Positions 7,358 to 15,921 are shown, counted from the first letter of the stretch. The stretch: 64,000 nt of DNA from Methylosinus sp. LW4 (GCF_000379125.1 NZ_KB900626.1:2428667-2492666), one strand, 5' to 3'. The notes: a model not told the origin generated them from the letters alone. Numbers and translations: made by a program.

Positions 7358-7876
7358 ATGACCGAAGAGGCGGCGACAAAGGTCGCGAACACGAAACAGA
7401 TGATCGCTCTCGCGAAGGCATTCAACCAATCGAAAACCAAGGTGGCGTCGATCAACGGTGAAATCGGCGAACGCATCGCCAAAGCCGTGGAGAACGGCAA
7501 TCTGCACGCCAAGGCGTTCAAATTCAATTGCGGCCTCGCGCGGATGTTCGAAAAGGACGACCTCAAAGCGCGTGAATTTTGGCGCAGCCTGATCCTCTAT
7601 CACGAAGAGTTCGAAAAGAACGGCCTCTTCGGCGAGCAGCACGTCGGCGACATCGAGGAGCTTGCGCGCAAAGCCGAGCAGGACGAGCGCGACGCCGAGA
7701 TCGCGCAGCTGGAAGCGAACGGCAAAGCGATCATGGAAGGGATCAAGCCGCTCCACGGCGCCGACGCGGAGTTCGACGATTCGACCGCCACGAAGCCCTC
7801 TCGGCGACGGCAGAAGTCGGAGCCGGCTCCCGAGCCAGCCGCCGAGGAAATTCCCGGCAGCTACCGCTATCAGTGA
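7358..7876 (+). CDS. Hypothetical early phage protein, 172 residues
   Basis: A Lys/Glu-rich helical protein (residues 1-135, e.g. KQMIALAKAFNQSKTKVASI) with a basic, proline-rich tail (SRRRQKSEPAPEPAAEE). It follows the CII-like gene by 4 bases and precedes a RuvC-like nuclease. No known domain recognised; the charge pattern would allow nucleic-acid binding. Confidence 0.7.
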   Translation: MTEEAATKVANTKQMIALAKAFNQSKTKVASINGEIGERIAKAVENGNLHAKAFKFNCGLARMFEKDDLKAREFWRSLILYHEEFEKNGLFGEQHVGDIEELARKAEQDERDAEIAQLEANGKAIMEGIKPLHGADAEFDDSTATKPSRRRQKSEPAPEPAAEEIPGSYRYQ

Positions 7877-7885
7877 GGTTTTCAA

Positions 7886-8416
7886 GTGCGGATCGCAGCG
7901 CTCGACATCGCGACGGTTTGCGGATTCGCCTTCGGCGACGCCGGTGCGATCCCGCAATCCGGTAGCGTTCGCCTGAAGCGCCCCGGCGAGCCTCCCGAGA
8001 TCGCCGCATTCAACATGCGCGCATTTCTGCGCGACCGCTTCACGCTCGAGCGCTTCGATATGCTCGCGATCGAGCACTTCCTCAATCCCGCCGCACAGAA
8101 ATCCGCCGACGCAGTCATCCTGCAGATCATGTGCTTCGGTGTCGCCGTCGCCGAGGGCATGGCGCGCGGAATGCGGATCGAGGCACCCTATCCATCGACT
8201 GTCCGAAAGCACTTTCTCGGGCGCGCGAACATGGGCGAGCGCAAGGAGACCAAGGCGGCCGTGCTCAATCGGGCCAAGGCGCTCGGCTACGTCCCGCGCG
8301 ATTGCTGCGACGATAACAGGGCGGATGCCTGCGCCCTCTTCGACTACGCGGCCGCGACCTACGCGCGCGTGCCTCCGCGCGATCTCGTTTTCTTCGGGGA
8401 AGCCGCCAATGTCTAA
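7886..8416 (+). CDS. RuvC-like Holliday-junction resolvase
   Basis: The 176-residue protein shows the RuvC/RNase-H layout of acidic residues: first strand ALDIATVCGFAFGD (Asp at residue 7), IEHFLN (Glu near 62), and DDNRADACALFDYA near residue 142-155. This family cleaves branched DNA at recombination or replication intermediates, and phage versions sit in replication modules as here. It overlaps the following small gene by 8 bases. Confidence 0.85.
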   Translation: MRIAALDIATVCGFAFGDAGAIPQSGSVRLKRPGEPPEIAAFNMRAFLRDRFTLERFDMLAIEHFLNPAAQKSADAVILQIMCFGVAVAEGMARGMRIEAPYPSTVRKHFLGRANMGERKETKAAVLNRAKALGYVPRDCCDDNRADACALFDYAAATYARVPPRDLVFFGEAANV

Positions 8417-8516
8417 TTGCTCTTGCGGCACGCAGCAAATCGGCGGCCTGAAGGCACTGATCGATGATGCGCGCAATTCTGGCGCCCGCCAAGCGACGCG
8501 CGCGAGGGCGGCATGA
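8409..8516 (+). CDS. 35-residue small protein
   Basis: A short frame beginning with MSNCSCGTQQIGG, overlapping the resolvase stop and ending in ATGA with the next gene. The C-x-C pair and basic C-terminus are the only visible features. Coding is supported by coupling on both sides. Confidence 0.45.
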   Translation: MSNCSCGTQQIGGLKALIDDARNSGARQATRARAA

Positions 8517-8725
8517 GCGCGACCCTCATCCAGCAAATCGAGGAAATCCAGCTCATCATCATCGGCGGTGAAGACTGGCTCGAGCGCGCGCAGAGCAAGA
8601 ACTTCAAACGCTCGCCCGAGGCGATTGAGCGCCGCGCCCAGCGGCTAGTCGTCCAGGAGGCCATTCTCGACACGCTGACTCGACTGCGAGAGGCCGAAGG
8701 GCCTCGGAAGGCAGCGCGGCCATGA
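8513..8725 (+). CDS. Hypothetical helical protein, 70 residues
   Basis: A small charged helical protein (QQIEEIQLIIIGGEDWLERA, then a basic segment ending RKAARP). ATGA overlaps join it to both neighbours. It lies between the resolvase cluster and the DNA methylases. Family not recognised. Confidence 0.6.
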   Translation: MSATLIQQIEEIQLIIIGGEDWLERAQSKNFKRSPEAIERRAQRLVVQEAILDTLTRLREAEGPRKAARP

Positions 8726-9426
8726 CCAAAGCACCCGCCCGCGCGCGCAACAGTCACGTCTGGGAGCGTGACAAATTCGACCATTACGTAGAGCCGGAAT
8801 GGATCGGAAATGCTCTGTTTGGCGCGCTCGACCTCCCGGTCGGAACTGTCGTGCTCGATCCGTCTTGCGGGTGGGGGCGACTCCTGCGCGGAGCCCAAAC
8901 GGCAGGGCTCTATGCGCTGGGGTCCGACATCGTGCCGCGTTGGAACGACAAGGAGGCCGTGAATTTCCAGACAGTGCGAAATGATCGCGGCGTCCTGTGC
9001 CTTCGCCCTTCGCTCGTCCAGGCAGATTGGTTTGCCAGCGGCGACGACTGGTGTCCGAGCACGGCGCCAGGCTGGAGAGAGCCGCAGGTCGTCGCATCGA
9101 ATCCGCCATACGACCGCGCCGAGGAATTCCTCGAGTTGGCCCTGACGCGGGCGACGATGATGGTCGTGCTGATCCTGCCGTTGCGCTGGATCGCCGGAGA
9201 TCGCCGTACAGCGCGACTCGAAACGTCCCCGCTCTACAAGCTCATGCCGATCTGCCCTCGTCCATCTATGCCGCCAGGGAGCGCCATCGCCTCCGGGACG
9301 AGGGTCGAGGGGGGAAAGGTCGATTTTGGCGTCTTCGTCTGGCTGAAGGGATATCGCGGCGCGCCGCAAATCGAATGGCTGCGGAAGCCGGCGGTGGCAC
9401 GTGGTCGGCGGGTGCGTTCGGCATGA
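8722..9426 (+). CDS. Phage DNA methyltransferase (probable N6-adenine)
   Basis: The 234-residue product has an AdoMet-binding motif (VVLDPSCGWGRLLRGA, residues 43-58), an acidic motif II (LGSDIVPRW) and the catalytic motif IV as SNPPYD (near residue 130), the order of Rossmann N6-adenine methylases. It begins and ends with 4-base overlaps in the replication operon. Such solitary phage methylases usually protect phage DNA from host restriction. The target sequence cannot be read from the protein. Confidence 0.82.
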   Translation: MTKAPARARNSHVWERDKFDHYVEPEWIGNALFGALDLPVGTVVLDPSCGWGRLLRGAQTAGLYALGSDIVPRWNDKEAVNFQTVRNDRGVLCLRPSLVQADWFASGDDWCPSTAPGWREPQVVASNPPYDRAEEFLELALTRATMMVVLILPLRWIAGDRRTARLETSPLYKLMPICPRPSMPPGSAIASGTRVEGGKVDFGVFVWLKGYRGAPQIEWLRKPAVARGRRVRSA

Positions 9427-10088
9427 CAAGGCCACTCGCCCTCGATCTCTTCTGTTGCGCCGGAGGCGCCGCAATGGGCCTGTATCGCGCGGGCTTCGAC
9501 GTGATCGGCGTCGATATCGTCCCCCGCCCGCGCTACCCATTTCGCTTCGTCCAGGCGGATGCGCTGCGGCCGCCATTCGATCTGCGGAGCTTCGATTTCA
9601 TCTGGGCGAGTCCGCCATGCCAACGCTACTCGCTCGCGACGCTGAGCCGCGGGCGCGCCGAGGAGCATCCCGATCTGGTCGGGCCGACGCGGAACATGCT
9701 CGAGGCTTCGGGCCGGCTTTTCTGCATCGAGAATGTCCCCCTCGCGCCGCTGCGCCGCGATCTGGTGCTGACCGGCGAGATGTTCGGGTTGAGCACATAT
9801 CGCAAGCGCGCGTTCGAGATGAATTTCTTCGTTCTGGCGCCGCCGCCGGGCGCGCCCTTCGGTCCGGAATCGCGGCCGGGAACCTTCACGATCGCCGGGC
9901 ATACGGGCCACACGAGCCATAAGACCAGGAACAAGGGCGTCGATCGCGGCACTCGTGAGGACTGGCAACGGGCCATCGGCATCGACTGGATGACCGTCTG
10001 GGAGATGGCGCAGGCGGTGCCGCCCGCCTATTCCGAGTTCATCGGCCGCCGTGCGCTCGCCGCGCTGCGTGCGGAGGAGGCGGCATGA
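9423..10088 (+). CDS. C5-cytosine DNA methyltransferase (phage type)
   Basis: A 221-residue enzyme starting directly with motif I (LALDLFCCAGGAAMGLYRAG), with the catalytic proline-cysteine motif IV ASPPCQRYS and motif VI ENVPLA in normal order. It is shorter than bacterial C5 methylases (about 330 or more), because the target-recognition part is reduced, as in compact phage versions. It directly follows an adenine methylase, so this phage carries genes for both base modifications. The start is the ATGA junction rather than the long upstream frame. Confidence 0.88.
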   Translation: MTRPLALDLFCCAGGAAMGLYRAGFDVIGVDIVPRPRYPFRFVQADALRPPFDLRSFDFIWASPPCQRYSLATLSRGRAEEHPDLVGPTRNMLEASGRLFCIENVPLAPLRRDLVLTGEMFGLSTYRKRAFEMNFFVLAPPPGAPFGPESRPGTFTIAGHTGHTSHKTRNKGVDRGTREDWQRAIGIDWMTVWEMAQAVPPAYSEFIGRRALAALRAEEAA

Positions 10089-10999
10089 ACGCCCGCAACC
10101 CCGAGACTACAACAGCCCTCTTTGCGCTCACCTCGCAGCAATCGCCCACGCCACGCGCACGACGGGGCGGCTGGTCGTGGGGACCAGTCGAAGGCGCGAA
10201 GTTGCGCGTTCTCTCGCTCGGCGCCGGCATCCAATCGACAACGCTTGCCCTCATGGCCGCACAGGGCGAAATCGGCCCTATGCCGGACTGCGCGATCTTT
10301 GCTGATACAGGCGACGAGTCAACGCCGACCCTTGAGACGGTCGCATGGCTCTCGTCGGGGAACGTGTTGCCCTTCCCAATCCATCGCGTAAGCGCCGGCC
10401 GAAAAATCAGCGACGACATTCGCCTTCGGGCGACCGAGGGCCCGGGCGGCTCCCGCCGATTCGCCAGCGCGCCGTTTTTCACGGGCAATGGGGGCCGGGG
10501 TCGGCGGCAATGCACGCGAGAATTCAAGATCGAGCCAATCGAGAAGGAGCAGCGGAGGCTCGCCGGGTATCTTCCGCGCCAAATCATGCCAAAGGGCACA
10601 GTCGAGGTGTGGATCGGAATCTCTCTCGATGAAGTGGTTCGTGCCGGAGCCGCGTTCGCGCGCTGGGCTGTTCATCGTCATCCGCTGCTCGAAAAGCGCA
10701 TGACGCGCCAGGATTGCGTGGCATGGCTGCGCCGCCACGACTATCCCGTGCCCGAAAAGAGCGCATGCATCTTCTGTCCGAACCGGACAGATTTCGAGTG
10801 GCGTCGCCTTAAGGAGCGCGACCCGGCCAGCTTTGCGGCCGCAGTCGAGATCGATGCGCTATGCCGCCAGGCTCCAGGAATGCGCCATCAAGAGTTCGTG
10901 CATGCGTCGCGCCGTCCCCTCGCCGAAATCGACTTTTCGAGCGCGGAGGATCGCGGCCAAGGGATGCTCGATATCTGTGAAGCGGGGTGCGGCCTATGA
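10085..10999 (+). CDS. PP-loop (PAPS-reductase-like) enzyme
   Basis: The 304-residue protein has a degenerate PP-loop (LSLGAGIQSTTLALMAAQG, near residues 42-60), a following ADTGDE motif, a CTREFKIEPIE segment and a C-x2-C (CIFCPNRTDF) near residue 235. This is the phage branch of adenine-nucleotide alpha-hydrolases usually labelled phosphoadenosine phosphosulfate reductase. The real substrate is unknown. Being wedged between two DNA methylases and the helicase, it could act in nucleic-acid or nucleotide modification (inference). Confidence 0.75.
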   Translation: MNARNPETTTALFALTSQQSPTPRARRGGWSWGPVEGAKLRVLSLGAGIQSTTLALMAAQGEIGPMPDCAIFADTGDESTPTLETVAWLSSGNVLPFPIHRVSAGRKISDDIRLRATEGPGGSRRFASAPFFTGNGGRGRRQCTREFKIEPIEKEQRRLAGYLPRQIMPKGTVEVWIGISLDEVVRAGAAFARWAVHRHPLLEKRMTRQDCVAWLRRHDYPVPEKSACIFCPNRTDFEWRRLKERDPASFAAAVEIDALCRQAPGMRHQEFVHASRRPLAEIDFSSAEDRGQGMLDICEAGCGL

Positions 11000-12438
11000 A
11001 CGCCCACGCGCCTGCCCTAGACGCCGCCCTCCCGATCTGCCTCGAGGCCGAGCAAGCTCTCCTCGGCGCACTGCTCCTCAACGAGCACGCGCTCGCCAAT
11101 GTCGGCTTCCTGGAAGCTCGTCACTTCGGCGAGGAGCTTCACGCGCGAATCTACTCGAGCATGCTCGAGCTGGCGGGCGCCGGACGCAAGGTCTCGCTCA
11201 TCACCGTCGGGGCGCAGCTGGCCAACCTGCAATTGCCCGAGGGCGCGCCGCCGCTGCGCGCCTATCTCGCGACCCTCGCCCGAGAGGCGACCACGATCGC
11301 GGACGCCCCCGGCTATGCCGAATTGATCGTAGACGCCTGGGCGCGGCGCGAGCTAATCGCGCTTGCCCGCGCAGCCTCCGACTCTGCTCGCTTTTCCGGG
11401 ACCGGCCGCCTGCAGGCGACGCTCGACGAGCTGGACGCGCAGATTATCACCCTGCGCAATGCCGGGCAGATCGGCGCGGAAGCCGAACGCACAACCCTCG
11501 GCGCGGGCCTCGCGGACGTCATTCGAGAGGCGGAAGACCGCGCGGCCGGCAACGCCCGGATCATCCCCTCGACGGGCTTCGTCGACCTGGACCGAGTCAT
11601 CGGCGGCGGCTATCGCGCGGGTCGCCTCTATGTCGTCGCCGGCAACCCAGGCGCAGGCAAGACCATTTTCCTCGTCGCCAGCGCGCGGCGCGTGGCCCGG
11701 TTGCGGGACGATCGTCCACAATTCGGGGTCGACATCTATTCGCTCGAGATCGATCGCCGCGAGCTCGCTGCCCGCATGGCGGCCAACGCGATGGCCGCAG
11801 GCGTGGCGCCGCTCGCCTACAGCGACATTCTCGCCGGCGCGCTCGACGAGCAAGCGGTCAACCGGCTGCGCAAGGTTGAGGAGCGATTCAACGAATTCGC
11901 GGTAACGATCGACGCAACGCCCGGCCTCACGATCGAGCAGATCGAATCCCGCGCCAAACGCACGAAGCAGCGCCTCGAGCGCGCCGGCAAGACGCTCGAC
12001 GTCGTGTTCATCGACTATCTGCAGATCATGGGCTTCGGCGATCGATATCGCGGCAGGAAGGTCGACGAGATCGGCGAAGTGACGAAGGGCGCGAAGGCGA
12101 TGGCGAAACGCCTAGAGGTCGCCGTCGTGCTTCTCTCCCAGCTCAGCCGCGAGAACCAGAAGCGCGACGACAAGCGGCCACAGCTGTTCGACCTGCGCGA
12201 CTCGGGTTCGATCGAACAGGACGCCGACGTCGTGATCGGCCTGCACCGCCCCTCCTACTATGACCAGCGCGATCCGAAGGTGCTCAACGGCGACGCAGAG
12301 GCGTGCGAGCGCGCGGCGGCCCGGGCGAACGACCTCGAGGTGATCCTCATGAAAAACCGGCTCGGGCCGACGACGACAGTCCATCTCTATTGCGACGTCG
12401 CGCGGTCGTTCCTCGACAATGGAGAGCGGAAATGGTGA
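10996..12438 (+). CDS. Replicative DNA helicase, DnaB-like
   Basis: A 480-residue protein with an N-terminal DnaB helical domain (residues 15-120, LEAEQALLGALLLNEHALAN) and a RecA-fold ATPase: Walker A GNPGAGKT at 216-223, Walker B VVFIDYLQI near 338, and the LSQLSRENQKR...DLRDSGSIEQDADV segment of motifs H3/H4. It unwinds DNA at the phage fork. It is coupled by ATGA to the PP-loop gene and overlaps the DUF1376 gene by 7 bases. Confidence 0.95.
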   Translation: MNAHAPALDAALPICLEAEQALLGALLLNEHALANVGFLEARHFGEELHARIYSSMLELAGAGRKVSLITVGAQLANLQLPEGAPPLRAYLATLAREATTIADAPGYAELIVDAWARRELIALARAASDSARFSGTGRLQATLDELDAQIITLRNAGQIGAEAERTTLGAGLADVIREAEDRAAGNARIIPSTGFVDLDRVIGGGYRAGRLYVVAGNPGAGKTIFLVASARRVARLRDDRPQFGVDIYSLEIDRRELAARMAANAMAAGVAPLAYSDILAGALDEQAVNRLRKVEERFNEFAVTIDATPGLTIEQIESRAKRTKQRLERAGKTLDVVFIDYLQIMGFGDRYRGRKVDEIGEVTKGAKAMAKRLEVAVVLLSQLSRENQKRDDKRPQLFDLRDSGSIEQDADVVIGLHRPSYYDQRDPKVLNGDAEACERAAARANDLEVILMKNRLGPTTTVHLYCDVARSFLDNGERKW

Positions 12439-13574
12439 CCACCACCCCTGCCCCTCTCGTGCCGCCGGACGTCGATCTACGCGACTTCGCCTTCATGCCG
12501 CTCGACGTTGTGCGCCTGCGCGACAGCGACATCTCGGCCAAAGCGACAGCCGAAGAGTTCCGCTGCGCAGTACTGCTCTGGTGCGCCTCCTGGCACCAGG
12601 TGCCCGCGGGGAGCCTACCGGACGATGATGCGATCTTGTCCAATCTCGCCGGCTTCGGGCGCGCGGTCGGCGAATGGAAGAAGCACCGCGACGGCGCGCT
12701 CTGGAAATGGATCAAGTGCAGCGATGGGCGGCTCTACCATCCCGTTGTCGCAGAGAAGGCGGTCGAGTCGTGGCAGGCGAAAAAGCGCCAACGTGACAGA
12801 ACGGAAGCAGCGCGCGCCGCGAGATTGTCGCAGAGGCCATCCTCGCCAGTGACGATCGATGTAACTGAACAAACACCGCGCGCGGCGCAATCGTCACAGA
12901 CGCCGAGCGAGCCAGTGACAAACTCTGTAACAGAGAGGAAAGCGCGCGGCGAGCGACTGTCACAGACCCACGCGGACGATGTGACAGCGGTTGTTACAAG
13001 CTCCAAGGGACAGGGACAGTACAAGGGACAGGGAGAAATAGATAATCTCCAAGCACAGCGCCCTGTCCCCCGCGCGCCCGCGGAATCGGATCGTCCTGCA
13101 GCCGAACGGCCGCCCGACCCCGGCGCTGCGCCCGCAAGAGCCGAACTCGATCGCGTCGAGGACGCCTGTCGCGCTGCGCTCGGCGTAGCGCAGCCGCAAG
13201 ACCTCGTCATCGGTCCGATGGTCGAAATCGTTCGGAAATTCGGGCAAGAGCGCGTCTCGCTGTGCCTCGCCTCCGAAGCCCGGAGACCCCGCGAGAAACC
13301 GATTCGGACCTGGAAAATCTGGGCGCGGATCGTCGTGGAATCGCTCGGCTCCGGCGCTTTTCCAGCAGGACCGGTCGAGCGCCTGATCCCGCTCGGCTTC
13401 GGCGGCGTCGAAATGCCAGAGGCGAATCTCGCCGCCGCGATCGAACGCTGGCGCCGCGCCCCCGTCTCGTGGATGCGGAACGTCTGGGGTCCGCCGCCCG
13501 ATGAGAGCGGGACCATTCGGAAATTCGCTGCGGAGCGAGGAATCGAGCTGACGAAAATCGAGGATGCGGCATGA
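12432..13574 (+). CDS. DUF1376 replication protein containing internal iterons
   Basis: The 380-residue product has a DUF1376 domain in residues 15-115 (FMPLDVVRLRDSDI, then WHQVPAGSLPDDDAILSNLAGF), a low-complexity linker (about 120-220) made of three imperfect 22-residue repeats, and a helical C-terminal domain (240-380). DUF1376 proteins accompany DnaB-like helicases in phages and probably act as initiator or loader. The repeated linker coincides with a strong DNA repeat, reminiscent of the lambda origin inside gene O. Confidence 0.8.
   Translation: MVTTTPAPLVPPDVDLRDFAFMPLDVVRLRDSDISAKATAEEFRCAVLLWCASWHQVPAGSLPDDDAILSNLAGFGRAVGEWKKHRDGALWKWIKCSDGRLYHPVVAEKAVESWQAKKRQRDRTEAARAARLSQRPSSPVTIDVTEQTPRAAQSSQTPSEPVTNSVTERKARGERLSQTHADDVTAVVTSSKGQGQYKGQGEIDNLQAQRPVPRAPAESDRPAAERPPDPGAAPARAELDRVEDACRAALGVAQPQDLVIGPMVEIVRKFGQERVSLCLASEARRPREKPIRTWKIWARIVVESLGSGAFPAGPVERLIPLGFGGVEMPEANLAAAIERWRRAPVSWMRNVWGPPPDESGTIRKFAAERGIELTKIEDAA
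12793..13034. repeat. 66-bp iterons and 13-mer repeats: candidate phage origin
   Basis: Ten-base boxes of form YYGTCRCAGA recur at 12825, 12891 and 12957, exactly 66 bases apart. GTGAC boxes followed by TGTWAC recur at 12849, 12915 and 12981, also 66 apart, with another GTGACAG at 12793. Two copies of CAAGGGACAGGGA start at 13004 and 13022, followed by a short A/T-rich stretch. All lie in the linker of the DUF1376 gene. Confidence 0.6.
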
Positions 13575-13783
13575 GCGCCCCGCAGAGGGAGTTCCCGGTT
13601 CGACGCTGGTCCGCCGAGCGCGTCCGGCTCGAGATGCGGCGCGCTATCCCTGGTCCCGGCGGCAGTGCGCTGCCCGGTCCGAAGTTCCGACGTGACGTCG
13701 TCGTGTGGCGGCGTGGTGGCGATCGATCTGCGGTCTCGATCTCGAGCCCGGCATGGACAGAGATGGTTCGGAGGGCGGCATAA
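13571..13783 (+). CDS. Small basic phage protein, 70 residues
   Basis: A basic protein (EFPVRRWSAERVRLEMRRAI, then GPKFRRDVVVWRRGG) coupled to the DUF1376 gene by ATGA and to the next gene by a one-base overlap. No family recognised; the high Arg content would suit nucleic-acid binding. Confidence 0.55.
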   Translation: MSAPQREFPVRRWSAERVRLEMRRAIPGPGGSALPGPKFRRDVVVWRRGGDRSAVSISSPAWTEMVRRAA

Positions 13784-14349
13784 TGGCGGCGCAGCGCAAG
13801 AACTACGGGCGATACGATCACGTCGAGGAGGCTGTGCATCCCGGGCCGGCGCTGCCGCGCGCGCCGAAGCGCATGAAAGGGAAAGTCGAAATCGTCGTCG
13901 CTGCCGTCGACGACCCGAACCCCGTCGGTGCCGAGAAGCTGCGGCGCCAGCGCGTTGCTGTGAATGTCGCGCGCGACACGTTGGAGCGCGAATACGCCTA
14001 TGGGCGCATTACCCGCGAACAATACGACGCCGGACGGTTGTTCGAGCGCGTGCTTGAGGCCGCGCGGATTGGCGGCAGGTGTGCGTCGACTGAGCGGATC
14101 GGCGGCGTGGGAGACCATGAGGCGATGATCGCGAAAGCGATGGATCGAGCAGTGGCGGCCGTCGATTTTGAGATGAAGGTACGATCTGCGTGTGGGGGGA
14201 GAGCGACGCTTATCCTGCGCGCGATTTTGGGGGAGGGGCAGACATTCACGCAAATCGCATCAGCTGAAAGATTGGGAGCAACGAGAGGGAAAGCATCGAT
14301 TGCACATGAGTTTAGGAGTGCGCTTACAACGCTCGCGAAGCTGGTATGA
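13783..14349 (+). CDS. Last gene of the early operon, C-terminal HTH-like
   Basis: A 188-residue protein with a helical middle (RRQRVAVNVARDTLEREYAY) and a C-terminal segment (FTQIASAERLGATRGKASIA) resembling a helix-turn-helix. The position at the end of the early/replication operon, just before the late region, is where lambdoid phages keep the Q anti-terminator or other late activators; similarity to Q itself is not visible. The start MAAQRKNY overlaps the previous stop. Confidence 0.6.
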   Translation: MAAQRKNYGRYDHVEEAVHPGPALPRAPKRMKGKVEIVVAAVDDPNPVGAEKLRRQRVAVNVARDTLEREYAYGRITREQYDAGRLFERVLEAARIGGRCASTERIGGVGDHEAMIAKAMDRAVAAVDFEMKVRSACGGRATLILRAILGEGQTFTQIASAERLGATRGKASIAHEFRSALTTLAKLV

Positions 14350-14363
14350 CGAGATCGCGCATC

Positions 14364-14383
14364 TCTCATCATGAGAAATTTTT
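14364..14383 (+). terminator. Weak hairpin and T-run after the early operon
   Basis: TCTCA and TGAGA pair around a TCA loop and are followed by AATTTTT. A GAGAT/ATCTC hairpin just upstream competes. Short, so modest confidence. Confidence 0.35.
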
Positions 14384-14449
14384 ACGTCTGTGGCTTTTTT
14401 GCGACACCTAAAGCTGTGGCATTGTAGTAAGATGTCGCACCTGCGTGTT

Positions 14450-14479
14450 TTGCACAGCGATGTGACACGTTGCTATTTC
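14450..14479 (+). promoter_or_regulatory. Possible promoter for the AT-rich lipoprotein gene
   Basis: TTGCAC and TATTTC are spaced by 18 bases, upstream of a GGAG ribosome site (14492) and the ATG at 14502. A separate promoter would be expected for a lysogen-expressed moron. Confidence 0.4.
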
Positions 14480-14501
14480 AATGCTTGTCTTGGAGATAGT
14501 T

Positions 14502-15524
14502 ATGAAGAATAAAGCGTGGCCAGTGTCGCTTTTGATGTCGATTTCGTTGAGCGCATGCGCTTTAGACCCATTTACGCTCGACGACCCATCGACATTTGCG
14601 GAGCTTTCCCCAGACCTTCCTACCGTTGTTAAATCACTTCGCTGCGAAGTAACAACATTTATTGTTGAAAACAGACTACGAAGCCAAATATGGCATGACA
14701 TTTTAACAAAATCTGGAACGTCAATTAACGAATCGGATGCAGACCACGCAAGCTCTATTCTGAGAGATTATCCGTACATTGAGATTGATAGCAAACAATT
14801 CGCTGCAATAGGATTCGATGTTAAGAATATCACAAATTTAGGCATAAATATCCAAAACGACTGGAAACGACCTCACCTAAATATTTCTCGGACATTCCAC
14901 ATCGGCCCAACATACTCTGATACAAGAACATTCGAGTATGCACCTCCAATGGCAATTGCACAGGTGGCCGATCTTGGCCCAGGAAAGAACTTTTATAAAC
15001 CGGGAACACCCAAAATACCTCCAGCATCAGCATATACAGGAGCATATTTTTATCACCCTACTACAGATGAACATTTTTATTGTTATAAATCACTCGCATA
15101 TTCAAACTCTAAAACGCTATTCGACGCCGCAAATGAGATTCAACAACTTGTAGAACACACAAAAAGCTACTCACAATACGCACAATTTCAACGAATATAC
15201 GTCGGAGAACGAACGCTTGCTCACTGGCTACAAGACAAAGCCGCCGATCTTACCAAAAATAGACATACAATGTTTCCGACACCCGAAAGCATAGCCATAG
15301 GACAGATATATTATACTTTTACGTTGGACGCAAAGCCCGGAATTGATGCAAGATATACATTAACAGCGACGGTTATAAACCCATTTATTCCCGACATATC
15401 TGGAAGTCTAGAGCATAGCATGATGTTTTACGTAACATTGAACACTCCTGACGCTGCAATCTCGCTAGGCGCCAAGCAAGGCAACGCATGCAATAAAGAG
15501 GTCAAGGATGCAAAATGCAAGTAG
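14502..15524 (+). CDS. AT-rich putative lipoprotein (prophage moron)
   Basis: The 340-residue product begins with a lipoprotein signal (MKNKAWPVSLLMSISLSAC, lipobox Cys at residue 19), then a polar domain rich in Asn, Thr and aromatic residues, with a distinctive tract FYKPGTPKIPPASAYTGAYF. Codon and base use differ sharply from every neighbour: many A/T-ending codons and long A/T runs. It lies with its own promoter and ribosome site between early and late phage genes. All this fits a recently acquired moron expressed from the prophage and displayed at the membrane. Function unknown. Confidence 0.82.
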   Translation: MKNKAWPVSLLMSISLSACALDPFTLDDPSTFAELSPDLPTVVKSLRCEVTTFIVENRLRSQIWHDILTKSGTSINESDADHASSILRDYPYIEIDSKQFAAIGFDVKNITNLGINIQNDWKRPHLNISRTFHIGPTYSDTRTFEYAPPMAIAQVADLGPGKNFYKPGTPKIPPASAYTGAYFYHPTTDEHFYCYKSLAYSNSKTLFDAANEIQQLVEHTKSYSQYAQFQRIYVGERTLAHWLQDKAADLTKNRHTMFPTPESIAIGQIYYTFTLDAKPGIDARYTLTATVINPFIPDISGSLEHSMMFYVTLNTPDAAISLGAKQGNACNKEVKDAKCK

Positions 15525-15587
15525 CGGAGAGCTTGCAATCAAGGCGGCGCGTTGCCAAATGAACCACTAACATGCGGAGGACTCGTA

Positions 15588-15839
15588 ATGAGAGCCGTTA
15601 TAATCGCTGTTTTGATCGTGGGTATCAGCTCTAATGCATTTGCACAGGCGATGGTCGCTCCCCCGCCTGCGGAAGCCGTCAGCCCGAGCAACGCAACGCA
15701 GCAAAGCGTTCCGTCAAAATTGGGAGGCACGTCCTCCACGGAAGGTAGCGGGCGTGACATAGCGAACAAGTCGTTTCACAACGGTGGTCAAAGACTGAAG
15801 ACGACGGTCCCCTATTCAGTGGGTGTTCCTTCTAACTGA
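15588..15839 (+). CDS. Small secreted protein, second moron gene
   Basis: An 83-residue protein with a signal peptide (MRAVIIAVLIVGISSNAFAQ, cleavage likely after AFA) and a polar, disordered-looking mature part rich in Pro, Ser and Gly. The ATG chosen has GCGGAGGA 8 bases upstream. It follows the lipoprotein gene by 63 bases and may form a unit with it. No homologue recognised. Confidence 0.65.
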   Translation: MRAVIIAVLIVGISSNAFAQAMVAPPPAEAVSPSNATQQSVPSKLGGTSSTEGSGRDIANKSFHNGGQRLKTTVPYSVGVPSN

Positions 15840-15921
15840 ATCCACCCAGAGTCGGTCGATACCGCGCCCACATTCTTGACATGGGAGCTAAAACGAGCGA
15901 TCTTGTTAGCGACAAATTTTG

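Noticed and set aside
15876-15904. Promoter with TTGACA before the hairpin region
   Set aside because: No acceptable -10 at 16-18 bases (GATCTT); cannot be supported beyond the -35 match.
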